DNA of 64,000 bases from Holophagales bacterium. GTDB lineage: Bacteria > Acidobacteriota > Thermoanaerobaculia > UBA5066. Where the stretch lies: assembly GCA_016714815.1 (NCBI GenBank), contig JADKBZ010000007.1:1-64000 (forward strand), written 5' to 3'. The translations under genes were made by a program, and so were the position numbers. Positions 26,158 to 35,589 of this stretch are shown piece by piece. Numbering within the stretch: the first letter of the stretch is position 1; every line of letters starts with the position of its first letter. The notes beneath the pieces were generated by a model. It saw only the letters and a list, made by a program, of their open reading frames with translations, ran no database searches and was not told the DNA's origin.

Positions 26158-26879
26158 TGCGCGCGCGCATCGCCGGAGGGGTCGCCGCGGCGCTCCTCTC
26201 CGGGCTTCTCGTCACTCCGCTCGCCGCCGAGCTGCCGCTCGCCGCGGGCGAGGATTCGCTGTCCGCCCTCCCCCGCCGGAGTGCGCCGCCCGATCACCCG
26301 TGCGCCCTCCCCGACGCGGCGTTCGAGGAGTTCCACGAGAGCGAGGGCGTGAGGATCCGGATCCTCCGGCAGCCAGCCGGCGCCCCGATCGTCCGGGCGA
26401 CGACGCGGCTCCACGCACTTCCGCTCGCCGCTGCCGCGCTCGTCGCGCGCGTGGAGGGGTGGCCCGAATGGGCGCCTCGCGGCCGCGCCGCAACGAGACT
26501 CTCCGGAGCGCCTCCCGCGTTCCGGCTCCTCGTCGACGCGCCGTGGCCCTTCTCCGACCGCGAGTACGCGATCGCGCCTTCGCTCGAAGAGGACGCCGGG
26601 AGACTCCTCGTCTTCTGGGACGGCGCAACGGAAAGGCTCCCGCGTCCGGCGAAGAGCGTCGTCCGGATCTCGCGCGTCCGTGGCGGCTTCTCGTTCGAGG
26701 AGGAGGCCGGAACGGGGACGACCCGCGTCGTCTACACCCACGAGTCGGATCTCGGTGGCCGCCTTCCCGGGTGGGCGGAGGACGCCTCGAACCGGAGGGG
26801 ACCGGTCGGGGTCCTGCGCGGGCTTCGGCGCGCCCTCTCGCGCATCGCGCATCCGGGACCGGTTCTGCGGGAGCGGTAG
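26157..26879 (+). CDS. START/SRPBCC-like secreted lipid-binding protein
   Basis: 240 residues, ATG overlapping the previous stop (TGATG). Signal peptide MRARIAGGVAAALLSGLLV. Then a START-like fold: EGVRIRILRQPAGAPIVRA, ALVARVEGWPEWAP, DAPWPFSDREYAI, RISRVRGGFSFEEEAG and TRVVYTHESDLGGRLPGW. START domains bind lipids or other hydrophobic ligands. Pairing with the radical SAM enzyme could mean carrying its lipid-like substrate or product. A decayed copy lies at 29105-29460. Confidence 0.78.
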   Translation: MRARIAGGVAAALLSGLLVTPLAAELPLAAGEDSLSALPRRSAPPDHPCALPDAAFEEFHESEGVRIRILRQPAGAPIVRATTRLHALPLAAAALVARVEGWPEWAPRGRAATRLSGAPPAFRLLVDAPWPFSDREYAIAPSLEEDAGRLLVFWDGATERLPRPAKSVVRISRVRGGFSFEEEAGTGTTRVVYTHESDLGGRLPGWAEDASNRRGPVGVLRGLRRALSRIAHPGPVLRER

Positions 26880-26920
26880 CCCTTCCCGCAGGGAGAACGT
26901 GTCGAGGCGCCAAAAGTAGA

Positions 26921-27769
26921 ATGTGGGGCATGCGCGGGTTCTCTCTTCTCTCCATCCGGTGGAGCGCCGTGGCGATGGCGTTGCTGCTCGTGTCGCCGGG
27001 GTCGCAGGTGCGGGCGCTGGGAAACGGCGCGCCCCCGCCGAACCTGGAGCGCCTGCTGCAAGCCGCTCGCACCGGCGACGTCGCGGGCGTCACCCGCGCA
27101 CTGGCCAGCGGCGCGCCGATTGACGGCGGCGACCCGAAACGGGGAGAGACGGCCCTGATGCGCGCGGCGGCCTTCGGTCAACGGGATACGGTGAAGGCCT
27201 TGCTGTCGGCGGGAGCGAATCCGCTGGCGGAATCGGCCGGCAAACGGACGGCACTCCACGCCGCGGCCGAGGGCGGCGATGTCGACATCATCCGCGACCT
27301 GCTGGCGAAGGGACTGCCCGTCGATGGCGGCGGCTATCCCGGGGATACGCCCCTGACGGTGGCCTGTGCCGCCCGCCAACCCGCGGCCATCGAGGCGCTG
27401 GTGGCAGCTGGCGCCCGGCACGACGCCATGGGCAGCGACTGCGGCACGCTGGCCGACCTCATCGGCCGGTCGCTGGCGAACGACACCGGGAAACGCGACC
27501 TGCCGGTCATCCGCGCGTTCATCCGTGCGCGGTCCGGGCTCGAGGTGGCCGGGCGCGTCTCGGGGACGCCCATCCAGGCCGTGCTCGCCGGCTGCCACCA
27601 GCCCGATGCGCCGGAGGTCGCGCGCCTGCTGATCGACGCCGGGGTCAACCTCGAGGTGAAGACCGCCGAGGGGCTGACCGTGATGGACGAGGCACGACGC
27701 CGCCTGCGGGGCGAACCGCGCTGCGCGGCCACGGTGGCCGAGCTCGACCGACGGGGAGACCGCCGATGA
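26921..27769 (+). CDS. Secreted ankyrin-repeat protein 1
   Basis: 282 residues from ATG 26921 (ATG 26930 also possible). A hydrophobic signal segment (AVAMALLLVSPG) precedes about five ankyrin repeats: NLERLLQAARTGDVAGVTRA, GETALMRAAAFGQRDTVKAL, RTALHAAAEGGDVDIIRDLL, DTPLTVACAARQPAAIEAL and EVARLLIDAGVNLEVKTAEG. Probably periplasmic. Ankyrin domains bind proteins; the partner is unknown. The stop overlaps the next ankyrin gene by four bases. The pair sits between the intact and decayed copies of the radical SAM/START genes, so it seems to have entered by the same rearrangement. Confidence 0.82.
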   Translation: MWGMRGFSLLSIRWSAVAMALLLVSPGSQVRALGNGAPPPNLERLLQAARTGDVAGVTRALASGAPIDGGDPKRGETALMRAAAFGQRDTVKALLSAGANPLAESAGKRTALHAAAEGGDVDIIRDLLAKGLPVDGGGYPGDTPLTVACAARQPAAIEALVAAGARHDAMGSDCGTLADLIGRSLANDTGKRDLPVIRAFIRARSGLEVAGRVSGTPIQAVLAGCHQPDAPEVARLLIDAGVNLEVKTAEGLTVMDEARRRLRGEPRCAATVAELDRRGDRR

Positions 27770-28467
27770 ACCCGCACCGGGAACGCGGCGTCGGCACCCC
27801 CGCCGCCATCGCCGCCATCGCCGGGGGCCTGGTCCTCCTGGTGCTCGTCGCGGTGTTCGTGTGGTGGGTCGCGGGCGGCTCGGAGACGGAGTCGACCTGT
27901 GACACCTGCAGTGCCGCCGAGGCCGGCGATCTGGCCGGCGTGCGGTCGGCGCTCGCCGCCAGGACCGACCTCGTCGAGCGGCGCGCGGAGGCCACCAGCG
28001 CACTCGACCCCGCGCTCAATCACCTGGAGATCGAGGGCGGCACGGAGGCGCGCGACATCGTGCTGGCCCTGCTCGACGCCGGCGCCGACCCGAACCAGTT
28101 CACGTCGATCGCACGGAGTGGCCTCGGCGGGCGTTCGGGCCGGCCCGGGAACAACGTGAGCGGGACCGGGGGCGGCACCGCCTATGTCCACTACGCCGCC
28201 GAGCGCGCGATCGGCCTCGGCGACACGGCGCTGCTCGAGCGGTTCATCGCCGCAGGGCTCGACGTCACCGGCAAGCCAGGCGGGGCCACGTTGACCAGGG
28301 CCGCCGGCGAAGGGCACCTGGCCGTGGTGCAGCGTCTCATCACGCTCGGTGCCAACGTGAACCATCGGCACGGCGACCTCGGCTCGCCGCTGGCGGCCGC
28401 CGTGCATCGGCGCCATCGCGACGTGGCGACCCTGCTCGACCAGCACGGCGCCCGCGAGTGGCAGTGA
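27766..28467 (+). CDS. Membrane-anchored ankyrin-repeat protein 2
   Basis: 233 residues. One N-terminal membrane segment (AAIAAIAGGLVLLVLVAVFV) then CDTCSAAEAGDLAGVRSALA and further ankyrin-like units (ARDIVLALLDAGADPNQF, VHYAAERAIGLGDTALLERF, LTRAAGEGHLAVVQRLITLG, SPLAAAVHRRHRDVATLL). The C-terminal part should lie outside the cytoplasm. ATGA overlap with the first ankyrin gene shows a two-gene unit; they may form a pair that binds the same partner. Confidence 0.8.
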   Translation: MNPHRERGVGTPAAIAAIAGGLVLLVLVAVFVWWVAGGSETESTCDTCSAAEAGDLAGVRSALAARTDLVERRAEATSALDPALNHLEIEGGTEARDIVLALLDAGADPNQFTSIARSGLGGRSGRPGNNVSGTGGGTAYVHYAAERAIGLGDTALLERFIAAGLDVTGKPGGATLTRAAGEGHLAVVQRLITLGANVNHRHGDLGSPLAAAVHRRHRDVATLLDQHGAREWQ

Positions 28468-28504
28468 CCGCGACGGGCCACGCGGCGGCTCCTGCCGAGC
28501 CGCC

Positions 28505-28690
28505 ACCTTCAACCTGACCATCGCCGTCGTCTCGTCCCAGGCCATGCTGAGCGTGGTGACGGTGGTGTCGACGAAGCCGATCGTCAGCTGCTCGACTGAC
28601 GCGACGGCGATGCGCACGGTCATCGTGACGCGCACGACATCGAACGTGGCGTTCCAGTCGAAGACGCCGTAGAGGTTGACCTTGTCGTCA
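28505..28690 (-). pseudogene. Remnant of a DUF2911-like protein
   Basis: On the minus strand one frame reads VNLYGVFDWNATFDVVRVTM followed by ASVEQLTIGFVDTTVTTLSM and AWDE, which resembles the C-terminal beta-rich half of DUF2911 proteins. No start or full domain is present: the right edge at about 28690 abuts the broken radical SAM copy. It looks like the end of a gene cut in a rearrangement. Confidence 0.45.
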
Positions 28691-28696
28691 CGAGGA

Positions 28697-29090
28697 CCGC
28701 GATCCGGGAGCGGATCGCGCGAGGCCTCGGTGCACAGCGGCTCTCGAGGGAGACGGCCATGGTCGGCCACCCCGGGTGCCACCGGGCGGTGATGCCGGTG
28801 ACGGCGGGCGACTCGTTCGTCGAGGTGCTCGACGACCAGCCCCTGTTCGAGCGGTTCTTCGACAGGTTCCGGCACGTCCCGTTCGACCGGCGCGACGTGA
28901 GGGGAACGGCGCGGAAGGTCATCGGCGCGGCGCTGAAGACGCCGTACTGGGCAATCCACGGGGGCGCGTCCCTCGCGCGCAAGCTCTGGGGCCTCCGGAT
29001 CGGCCGTGTCCTCGAGGCAGTCTCCCCGTCTACCCTGCGGCAGGCCGCCTCGCGGTCGCGGGGCCCGCGCCGTTCGCCGGGTGCCCGACG
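28697..29090 (+). pseudogene. Truncated copy of the radical SAM gene
   Basis: Nearly the same DNA as 25527-25830 of the intact radical SAM gene (for example AFVEVLDDQPLFERF and FRHVPFDRRDVRGTARKVIG are kept), then an internal deletion of about 220 bases, then the last part (LPVYPAA, AGCPTN region) in a shifted frame. The cluster-binding half is missing. The left edge follows the DUF2911 scrap without a gap. Confidence 0.85.
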
Positions 29091-29104
29091 AACGCGTCGC
29101 CCGG

Positions 29105-29460
29105 ATGCGCGCACGAATCGCGGGAGGGATCGCCTCGGCGCTCCTTTCCGGGCTTCTCGTCCTTCCGCTCGCCGCCGCGCTCGTCGCGTGAGTGGAGGCG
29201 TGGCCCGGGTGGGCGCCGCGCGTCCGCAGCGCGGCGAGGCTCGCCGGAGCGCCTCCCGCCTCCGGCGAAGGGCATCGTCCGGATCTCGCGCGTCCGTGGC
29301 CGCTTCTCGTTCGAGGAGGAGGCCGGCGCGGGGACGACCTGGGTCGTCTACACCCACGAGTCGGACTTCGGCGGCCGCCTGCCCGGGTGGGCCGAGGACG
29401 GCTCGAACCGGAGAGGACCGGTCGGGGTGCTTCGCGGGCTCCGGCGCGCCCTCTCGCGCG
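29105..29460 (+). pseudogene. Decayed copy of the START-like gene
   Basis: Starts MRARIAGGIASALLSGLLVL, matching the intact gene at 26157, but reaches a TGA after about 28 residues. Two internal deletions remove most of the central domain. The end (ISRVRGRFSFEEEAGAGTTW, YTHESDFGGRLPGWAEDGSN) is still readable in another frame. It is followed by a transposase scrap. Confidence 0.85.
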
Positions 29461-29462
29461 GC

Positions 29463-29533
29463 GCTGACGGACTCTACGGCGCGGTCGCGCGGTACCTCGA
29501 CTGCGGCATCTTCGAGCGGGGCTTCGCTCGAAG
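29463..29533 (+). pseudogene. Scrap of an IS91-like transposase N-terminus
   Basis: The frame following the decayed START copy reads LYGAVARYLDCGIFERGFAR, resembling the zinc-binding N-terminus of IS91-family transposases (YLxCGxxxHGFxRxRC). The sequence after FAR diverges, so only about 24 residues are left. It marks a mobile-element junction at the edge of the duplicated block. Confidence 0.45.
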
Positions 29534-29676
29534 TAGCGGCGCCGGCCCTCGGATCCGCGAGGTTGCGAAACCGCTGCACGTGCCGACGACATTCCACTTC
29601 GCAGAGGCCCAGGCGCCTCTGCGGGTACGATCCTCACTCCCCGGGGACATTCGACCGCCCCGGATGAGGAGTCCCG

Positions 29677-32600
29677 ATGCTAGGGAGCTCTCCCACGATC
29701 GCGGTCCTCCTCTTCTCTCTCTCAGCCTTGCCCGCAATCGCCGAGCCGGCACCGCCGAGGAGGGTCGACGCGACGTCTCTCTCCGCCGCCGAGCTTGCGG
29801 TGGCGCCGCGCGACGGTCGTCTTCTCCTGCTTCGGTCCGTGGTCTTCGACCCCGTGAGGGAAGCACCGGAATTCGCCCCTCTGGGCCTTCCGGCCGTCCC
29901 GGAGACGCCGGAATACGGGCTCGTCCAGTTCCAGCCGGGGCGCCTCGACGAGAAAGAGAGGCTCGCGAAGCTCGGCGTGAGGTTTCTGGGCTACCTGCCT
30001 GACAACGCCTTTCAGGTGCTTCTGACTCCCCGGACGCTCGCTCTCCTCGCGAACAACCCCGCCGTCCGGTGGCGAGGGCTCTGGTCGCCCGGCTTCAAGG
30101 TGAGTCCGGGCCTCTGGCCCGGTGTCCCGGACACAGCCGCCGAGATCGACGTCTTCCTCTTTCCCGGCGTCTCGGCCGAGGACGTCTCGAGGTCTCTCTC
30201 CGCACGCGTTCCAGGGGCGTTCCGGACCCTCGTTCGTGAAGACCCCCTCTCGCCCCGTCTCCGCTTCGCCGTGCCGTGGTCGGTCCGTCGCGACTTCGTC
30301 CGGGAGGCTGCCACGATGTCGGGAACCTCGTGGCTCGAGCCCTACCAGCCACGGGAGCTGCATAACAACGGTTCGATCGGACCTCTTCAGTCCAACGTGG
30401 AGAGCAGCATTGGAGGCGGTGCCTGCACGAGCTGCGGGCTCTTCTCGAAGGGACTCACCGGTACGGGCCAGATCGTCGCGGTGATGGACTCGGGCTGCGA
30501 CACCGACATGTGCTTCTTTCGAAGGTCCGCGGCCGCGGCCGACGTCACGACCGCGGAGCCGACGTTGCCGCCTCTGCCCGGAACCCTCTTCCCCGAGAAG
30601 AAGGTCACCGCGTACTGGATCGTCCCGGGCGCCACGGCCTACGACAACGACGAGACGTGCCGGGAGTCCTCGAGCTCCTTCCACGGGACTCACACGAGCG
30701 GGACCGCGGTCGGTGACGACTACCAAACGCCCGCGACGCCGTCCTTCCCCGGCATCGACGTCGGGGACGGGATGGCCCCGGGCGCGAAGCTCCTCTTCCA
30801 GGACGTCGGCAACGACCAGACCGGCTGCATCGTCGATACCGACGACTACGCGGTCTACCTCCAGGCGATGGCAGGCGGAGCGCGTGTCCACTCGAACTCC
30901 ACGGGAGGCGACTCGTCTGGCGCCTACGGCTCGTCGGACCAGACCGTGGACCGCTTTCTCTTCGATCACGAGGAGATGGCCCTGTTCTTCTCCGCCGGAA
31001 ACAGCGGACCAGGCTCAGGGTCCACCGGGTCGCCCGCGAACTCGAAGAACGCGATGGCCGTCGGCGCCCTCGGGCACGGCAACTCGACCACCGTCGTCGC
31101 CTTTTCGAGCCGCGGCCCGACGGACGACGGGCGAATCAAGCCCGACCTCGTCGCCCCCGGGCAGAGCATCCGGTCGGCCCTGGGGGACACGGATCACGCG
31201 TCGAGCAACTGCTCGACGATGGAGCTCAGCGGCACGTCGATGTCCTGCCCCGCGGCCGCTGGTGCCGCGGCGCTCCTCCGCCAGTACTTCGCCGACGGCT
31301 ACTACCCGACCGGCGTCCGGAACGCGGCGGACCAGTTCAGCCCTTACGCGCCGCTCGTCAAGGCGGTCCTCCTCAACGGGACGCTCCCTGTCGGATCGGA
31401 CCCGGGTTTCGGGAACAACAAGTCCGGATGGGGCCGCGTCTTCCTGGACAACAACCTCTATTTCGCCGGGGACGCCCGGAAGCTCCGGGTCTGGAACCTG
31501 CCGAACACCCAGGGGCTGAAGTCCGGCGAGACCCACCGCTACGTCGTCGACGTCGGTGAGGGACAGGAGCTTCGGGCCACCCTCACGTGGTCCGACGCGG
31601 AGGCGACGCTCGGAGCGGCGACGACGCTCGTCAACGACCTCGACCTGGTCGTGGCCGGCGGGACGAACACCTGGCTCGGCAACGTCCTGGCGACCTCGGG
31701 AGACTCGATCGTCGGCGGCTCGCCCGACCGGGTGAACAGCGTGGAGCAGGTGCGGCTGACGGCGCCCTCTACGGGCTCCTACGTTCTCACGGTGACTGCG
31801 GCCAGAGCGCCAGGAAGCGGCCGAGACCAGACGGACCGGCAGGGCTACGCCCTCGTCGTGTCGTCCGCGGCCTGTGCGTCGAAGGTGACGGAGGCGCCGA
31901 CGGGCCTTGCGGCAACGAGCCACCCCGTCATGGGAACGAACCTCGTCTTCACGCCGGCCCCGAGCTCGACCACGACGCAGGTCTACCGGGCCAGCGGCGG
32001 CTGCGATGCCGGCAGGGAAGCCTTCCAGTTCATCGGGCATTCGTCGGGCGGATCCTTCACGGACGGTCGAGCCCAGGGAGGGGTCACCTACTCCTACGTT
32101 CTCCGGGGCGCCGACGGGTGCGGTGAGGGTCCGGCTGGGAGCTGCGTGACGATCACGCCGGGCGGCCGCTGCGACCGGGCACCGGCGTTCGCCGGTCTGA
32201 CGTCGGCCGCCGCCACTGGCACCGACTGCCGGATCGGCCTCTCGTGGGCCCCGGCGACCACCTCCTGTGTGACCGGGCAGGCGCTTCACTACAACGTCTA
32301 CCGCTCCGAGGCGGCGAACCCGTCGATTCCCGGCACGCTCATCGGCGCCACGAACGGTCTTTCCTTCGAGGACACGGGCGTCGTCTCAGGAAAGGCCTAC
32401 GCCTACGTCGTCCGCGCCGAGGACTCCAACGGCGGGGGAACCGGCCCGAGCGGCGGGAACGAGGAGTCGAACTCGGTCGCGATCATGGCGGCCGTCTCCG
32501 GCCCACCCGGAACCGTCGGAGCGTGGACCGACGACGGCGGGGACGGCGGAGGGCTGATGACGGCCGACGCCCTCTGGCGGATCACCTCGACGCAGGCAGC

Positions 32601-34803
32601 TTCGGGACGGCTTTCGTATCACCTCGGTCCCGACAACGGTACGTATCCGAACCTCACCTGCGCGGCGTTGACGACGCCGCCCCTTGCGCTCGCCACGGGC
32701 GCCGTCCTTTCCTACAGCGCCCGCTTCAATCTCGAATACCAGTGGGACGGCGTCGTCGTCGAGATCTCCACCGACGGCGGCGGCACGTGGACCGACCTTC
32801 CCCCGACGACTCCGGCGGGCTATCCCGGCACGCTCGCCGAGACCACGGACGATCCCGTCAACGCCTGCCGCTACCCGAAAACGCACGGCGCGTTCACCGG
32901 CCCGGTGGACAACTCGGTCCTGACCCCCTGGGCCGAGTACCGGACGACCCTCTCGCCGGCCTACGACGGGAAGACGGTCCGGATTCGCTGGCGCTTCACG
33001 AGCGATCCCGGCGCGGAGTTCGAGGGCTTCTACCTCGACGCCATCTCGGTCACGAACGTCCGGGTTCCGGAAAGCTGCACACCGGTCGCGAACAACCCGC
33101 CGACGGTTCGCATCACGACCCCGGCCACCGACCTCGCCACGGAGGCGGGCGTGGCCGTCGAGTTCGCGGGGACGGGCTCCGACCCCGACCCGCGCGACAC
33201 GCTCTCCTACCGCTGGGACTTCGGCGACGGAGCTCCCGTCTTCTCGGGACTGAACCCGCCCCCGCACCCCTTCGCGGTCCCCGGGAGCTTCACGGTGACG
33301 CTGACGGCGACCGATTCCCGCGGCGCCTCGACGGCGGCGACGAGACTTGTGACCGTGGCGGTCCCGACCGTGAACGGGGCGTCCCTCTTCGTCCCCGTCG
33401 TTCTCGATACGGACGGGGCCGGCGGGAGCCACTACGTCAGCGAGCTGACCCTGGCCTCGAGGGCGGCGGCTCCGGTCGAGGTCCTCCTCTCGTACGCCGG
33501 TACGACGGGAGGCGGTTCCGGCTTCGCGCGTCTGACGCTCACCGCGGGGGAGCAGCGGGTCGTGCCGGGCGTCGTGGCCCATCTCCGCTCGCTCGGCCTT
33601 CCGCTCACCGACGACGGCTCGTCGAAGGTCGGCACGCTCGTCGTCACGTTCTCGGGAGTGGCGTCGGCCCGGGACGTCTTCGCAGGGACCCGAACCTACA
33701 CGAAAGACCCCTCCGGCGGCTCGGGCACATTCGGCCTCTTCTACCCCGCATCGCAGCCCACCAGCTCGTCGGTCATCGTCTTCGGCCTCCAGCAGAACGC
33801 GTCGCAGCGCTCGAACCTCTCGGTCCAGAACGCAGGCGCCGGCAACGTCGAGCTCCGCGTCGAGATCCTCGGCCCGGACGGCGAGAGCCTCGACGCCTTC
33901 AGTGTCGCCCTGGGGCCGTACGGCTGGAACCAGAAGAACCAGCCGCTCTCGGGAACGGGGGCGGCTCAGGGCCGAGCCCGCGTCACGCGGATCTCGGGAT
34001 CGTCTCCCTTCGCGGCGTACGGCGTCCTCAACGACGTGGTGACCTCCGACGGTTCCTTCCTCACGCCCCTCGTCCCGGGCGACGCGGGTGCCGCCGAACG
34101 GATCATCCCGATCGTCCTCACGGCCAGCGGCTACTCGTCCGAGCTGACGCTCACGAACCTGACGACGGCCCCCCTCGGGCTGAAGCTGACCTACACCGCG
34201 GCCCGGCAGCCCGGGTTCAGCCCGGACGGTTCCGGCAGCGCGACGATGACGCTCGCGGCCGGCGAGCAGCGGATCGCGCCCGACGCGCTTGCCTTTCTCA
34301 GAAGCCTCGGCATCCCCGTCCCCTCGGGCGTCAACGCCGGCGGATCGCTTCACGTGGAAGGACCTTCGGGCGCCACCGCCGACGCCCTCGCGGCCGGCGC
34401 GCGGACGTTCACGGCGGGCCCTGCGGGCGGCTCGTTCGGCGTCTTCTACGCAGGTCTCTCTCGGAACGATACGGCCAGTGACGTCGCCTACGTCTACGGC
34501 CTCCAGCAGAACGGGCAGCTTCGTTCCAACGTCGCCGCCCTGAACCGGGGTGACGCCGGCGACGACATCACGCTCCGCATCACCTTCTACGACGCGAGGG
34601 GCAGCGCTCTCCCGGACCCGGAGATACGGTCGGTCGCACCCGGGTCCTGGTTCCAGCTCAATCAGCCCCTCTCGGCACGCGGCGCAGCCGCCGGCAGCGC
34701 GAAGGTCGAGAGGATCTCCGGGCGCTCCCGCTTCGTCACCTACGGCGTCCTGAACGACATGGTCAACTCGGACGGAAGCTACCTCCCGATGACCGTCCCC
34801 TGA
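29677..34803 (+). CDS. Large secreted S8 serine protease (KP-43-like) with FN3, PKD and C-terminal repeats
   Basis: 1,708 residues. Signal peptide (AVLLFSLSALPAIAEP), a propeptide-like region to about residue 250, then the protease: Asp 271 in VAVMDSGCD, His 336 in FHGTHTSGT, Ser 521 in LSGTSMSCPAAAG. The first region after it (RATLTWSDAEATLG, LVNDLDLVV) matches the beta-barrel found after the catalytic domain in KP-43-type enzymes. Fibronectin-like units follow, a discoidin/MAM-like domain near residues 945-1130, a PKD domain (YRWDFGDGAPVFSG) and at least two long repeats with SELTLAS/SELTLTN and VFGLQQNASQRSNLSVQNAG/VYGLQQNGQLRSNVAALNRG. Likely a surface or secreted protein degrader. A hairpin (29601-29622) lies upstream. 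Confidence 0.9.
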   Translation: MLGSSPTIAVLLFSLSALPAIAEPAPPRRVDATSLSAAELAVAPRDGRLLLLRSVVFDPVREAPEFAPLGLPAVPETPEYGLVQFQPGRLDEKERLAKLGVRFLGYLPDNAFQVLLTPRTLALLANNPAVRWRGLWSPGFKVSPGLWPGVPDTAAEIDVFLFPGVSAEDVSRSLSARVPGAFRTLVREDPLSPRLRFAVPWSVRRDFVREAATMSGTSWLEPYQPRELHNNGSIGPLQSNVESSIGGGACTSCGLFSKGLTGTGQIVAVMDSGCDTDMCFFRRSAAAADVTTAEPTLPPLPGTLFPEKKVTAYWIVPGATAYDNDETCRESSSSFHGTHTSGTAVGDDYQTPATPSFPGIDVGDGMAPGAKLLFQDVGNDQTGCIVDTDDYAVYLQAMAGGARVHSNSTGGDSSGAYGSSDQTVDRFLFDHEEMALFFSAGNSGPGSGSTGSPANSKNAMAVGALGHGNSTTVVAFSSRGPTDDGRIKPDLVAPGQSIRSALGDTDHASSNCSTMELSGTSMSCPAAAGAAALLRQYFADGYYPTGVRNAADQFSPYAPLVKAVLLNGTLPVGSDPGFGNNKSGWGRVFLDNNLYFAGDARKLRVWNLPNTQGLKSGETHRYVVDVGEGQELRATLTWSDAEATLGAATTLVNDLDLVVAGGTNTWLGNVLATSGDSIVGGSPDRVNSVEQVRLTAPSTGSYVLTVTAARAPGSGRDQTDRQGYALVVSSAACASKVTEAPTGLAATSHPVMGTNLVFTPAPSSTTTQVYRASGGCDAGREAFQFIGHSSGGSFTDGRAQGGVTYSYVLRGADGCGEGPAGSCVTITPGGRCDRAPAFAGLTSAAATGTDCRIGLSWAPATTSCVTGQALHYNVYRSEAANPSIPGTLIGATNGLSFEDTGVVSGKAYAYVVRAEDSNGGGTGPSGGNEESNSVAIMAAVSGPPGTVGAWTDDGGDGGGLMTADALWRITSTQAASGRLSYHLGPDNGTYPNLTCAALTTPPLALATGAVLSYSARFNLEYQWDGVVVEISTDGGGTWTDLPPTTPAGYPGTLAETTDDPVNACRYPKTHGAFTGPVDNSVLTPWAEYRTTLSPAYDGKTVRIRWRFTSDPGAEFEGFYLDAISVTNVRVPESCTPVANNPPTVRITTPATDLATEAGVAVEFAGTGSDPDPRDTLSYRWDFGDGAPVFSGLNPPPHPFAVPGSFTVTLTATDSRGASTAATRLVTVAVPTVNGASLFVPVVLDTDGAGGSHYVSELTLASRAAAPVEVLLSYAGTTGGGSGFARLTLTAGEQRVVPGVVAHLRSLGLPLTDDGSSKVGTLVVTFSGVASARDVFAGTRTYTKDPSGGSGTFGLFYPASQPTSSSVIVFGLQQNASQRSNLSVQNAGAGNVELRVEILGPDGESLDAFSVALGPYGWNQKNQPLSGTGAAQGRARVTRISGSSPFAAYGVLNDVVTSDGSFLTPLVPGDAGAAERIIPIVLTASGYSSELTLTNLTTAPLGLKLTYTAARQPGFSPDGSGSATMTLAAGEQRIAPDALAFLRSLGIPVPSGVNAGGSLHVEGPSGATADALAAGARTFTAGPAGGSFGVFYAGLSRNDTASDVAYVYGLQQNGQLRSNVAALNRGDAGDDITLRITFYDARGSALPDPEIRSVAPGSWFQLNQPLSARGAAAGSAKVERISGRSRFVTYGVLNDMVNSDGSYLPMTVP

Positions 34804-34831
34804 CGGCTCCGACGCTCCTGGCGATGCGCTG

Positions 34832-34854
34832 GTCGGTCCCGCTTCCGGACCGAC
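34832..34854. terminator. Hairpin between convergent protease and membrane protein genes
   Basis: GTCGGTCC and GGACCGAC form a perfect eight-base stem with a seven-base loop, 29 bases behind the protease stop. No T-tract is visible, so it is a candidate only. Confidence 0.4.
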
Positions 34855-34935
34855 AGCGGGGGACCGGTGCATCGTCGGCAGGTTCGGCGATCGGACCCGG
34901 AGGCCGTCTCTCCCCGAAGCGGCCCGAAGGCCGGT

Positions 34936-35358
34936 TCAACGAAGCATCGTCGCGAACCCGTCTCTCATGGAAGCGGGGCTGGAGACGACGTCGTACGCGA
35001 TCCAGCTGAAGAAGAGGCCGAGGACGATCTGCGCGCAGGCGATCAGGCAAATGAGGGCGAAGGAGCCGCTGCGCAAGGAGGAACGCCGGAAGTTGACGCT
35101 CAGGAGCGGGGAAAGCGAGGCGTAGTACCAGGGGAGGTTGAGCGCTGCGAGCCATCCAACCGAATCCGTTATCGTGTCGCTGTGGGCCAGGAGCCAGACG
35201 CACCAGCCAGGCCAGAGGAGGACGACCTCGGGAACGAGGAGAAAACTGGCGAAGGGGCGGAGGAGGTCGCAGGCGAGCGCCACAGCCATGAGCATCGGCG
35301 GTGCGAGAGCCCAGAGGAGCACGGGCCTCGAAGTGAGTCTGGCCAGGCGACTGCGCAT
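34936..35358 (-). CDS. Small membrane protein, unknown function
   Basis: 140 residues, ATG at 35358, no strong ribosome binding site. Four membrane segments: PVLLWALAPPMLMAVALACD, FLLVPEVVLLWPGWCVWLL, WLAALNLPWYYASLSPLL and SFALICLIACAQIVLGLFFS. No known family recognised. The frame stays open upstream, but the upstream part reads as another broken gene in a different frame, so this start is preferred. Confidence 0.6.
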   Translation of the reverse strand: MRSRLARLTSRPVLLWALAPPMLMAVALACDLLRPFASFLLVPEVVLLWPGWCVWLLAHSDTITDSVGWLAALNLPWYYASLSPLLSVNFRRSSLRSGSFALICLIACAQIVLGLFFSWIAYDVVSSPASMRDGFATMLR

Positions 35359-35589
35359 GTCTAGCGCGGATTGTCGCCCGAGCCGAGCGCGGCGGGTGAG
35401 CGATGCTCCCGTCCCGGCCGGACCTCTTCCGCTCCCTGGTCTTCCCGACTCGGCAGGCAGAGCCCGGGCGTAAGACCGCCGACAGACGTCGGAGGAAGAC
35501 TCATGTCTGTCCGCCTCCGTCTCCCAGGGGCGGTTCGGTGGCCGATGGGCCGAGCGACCCGGGTCGCCGCGTTCCTCGTTTTCCTCGTC

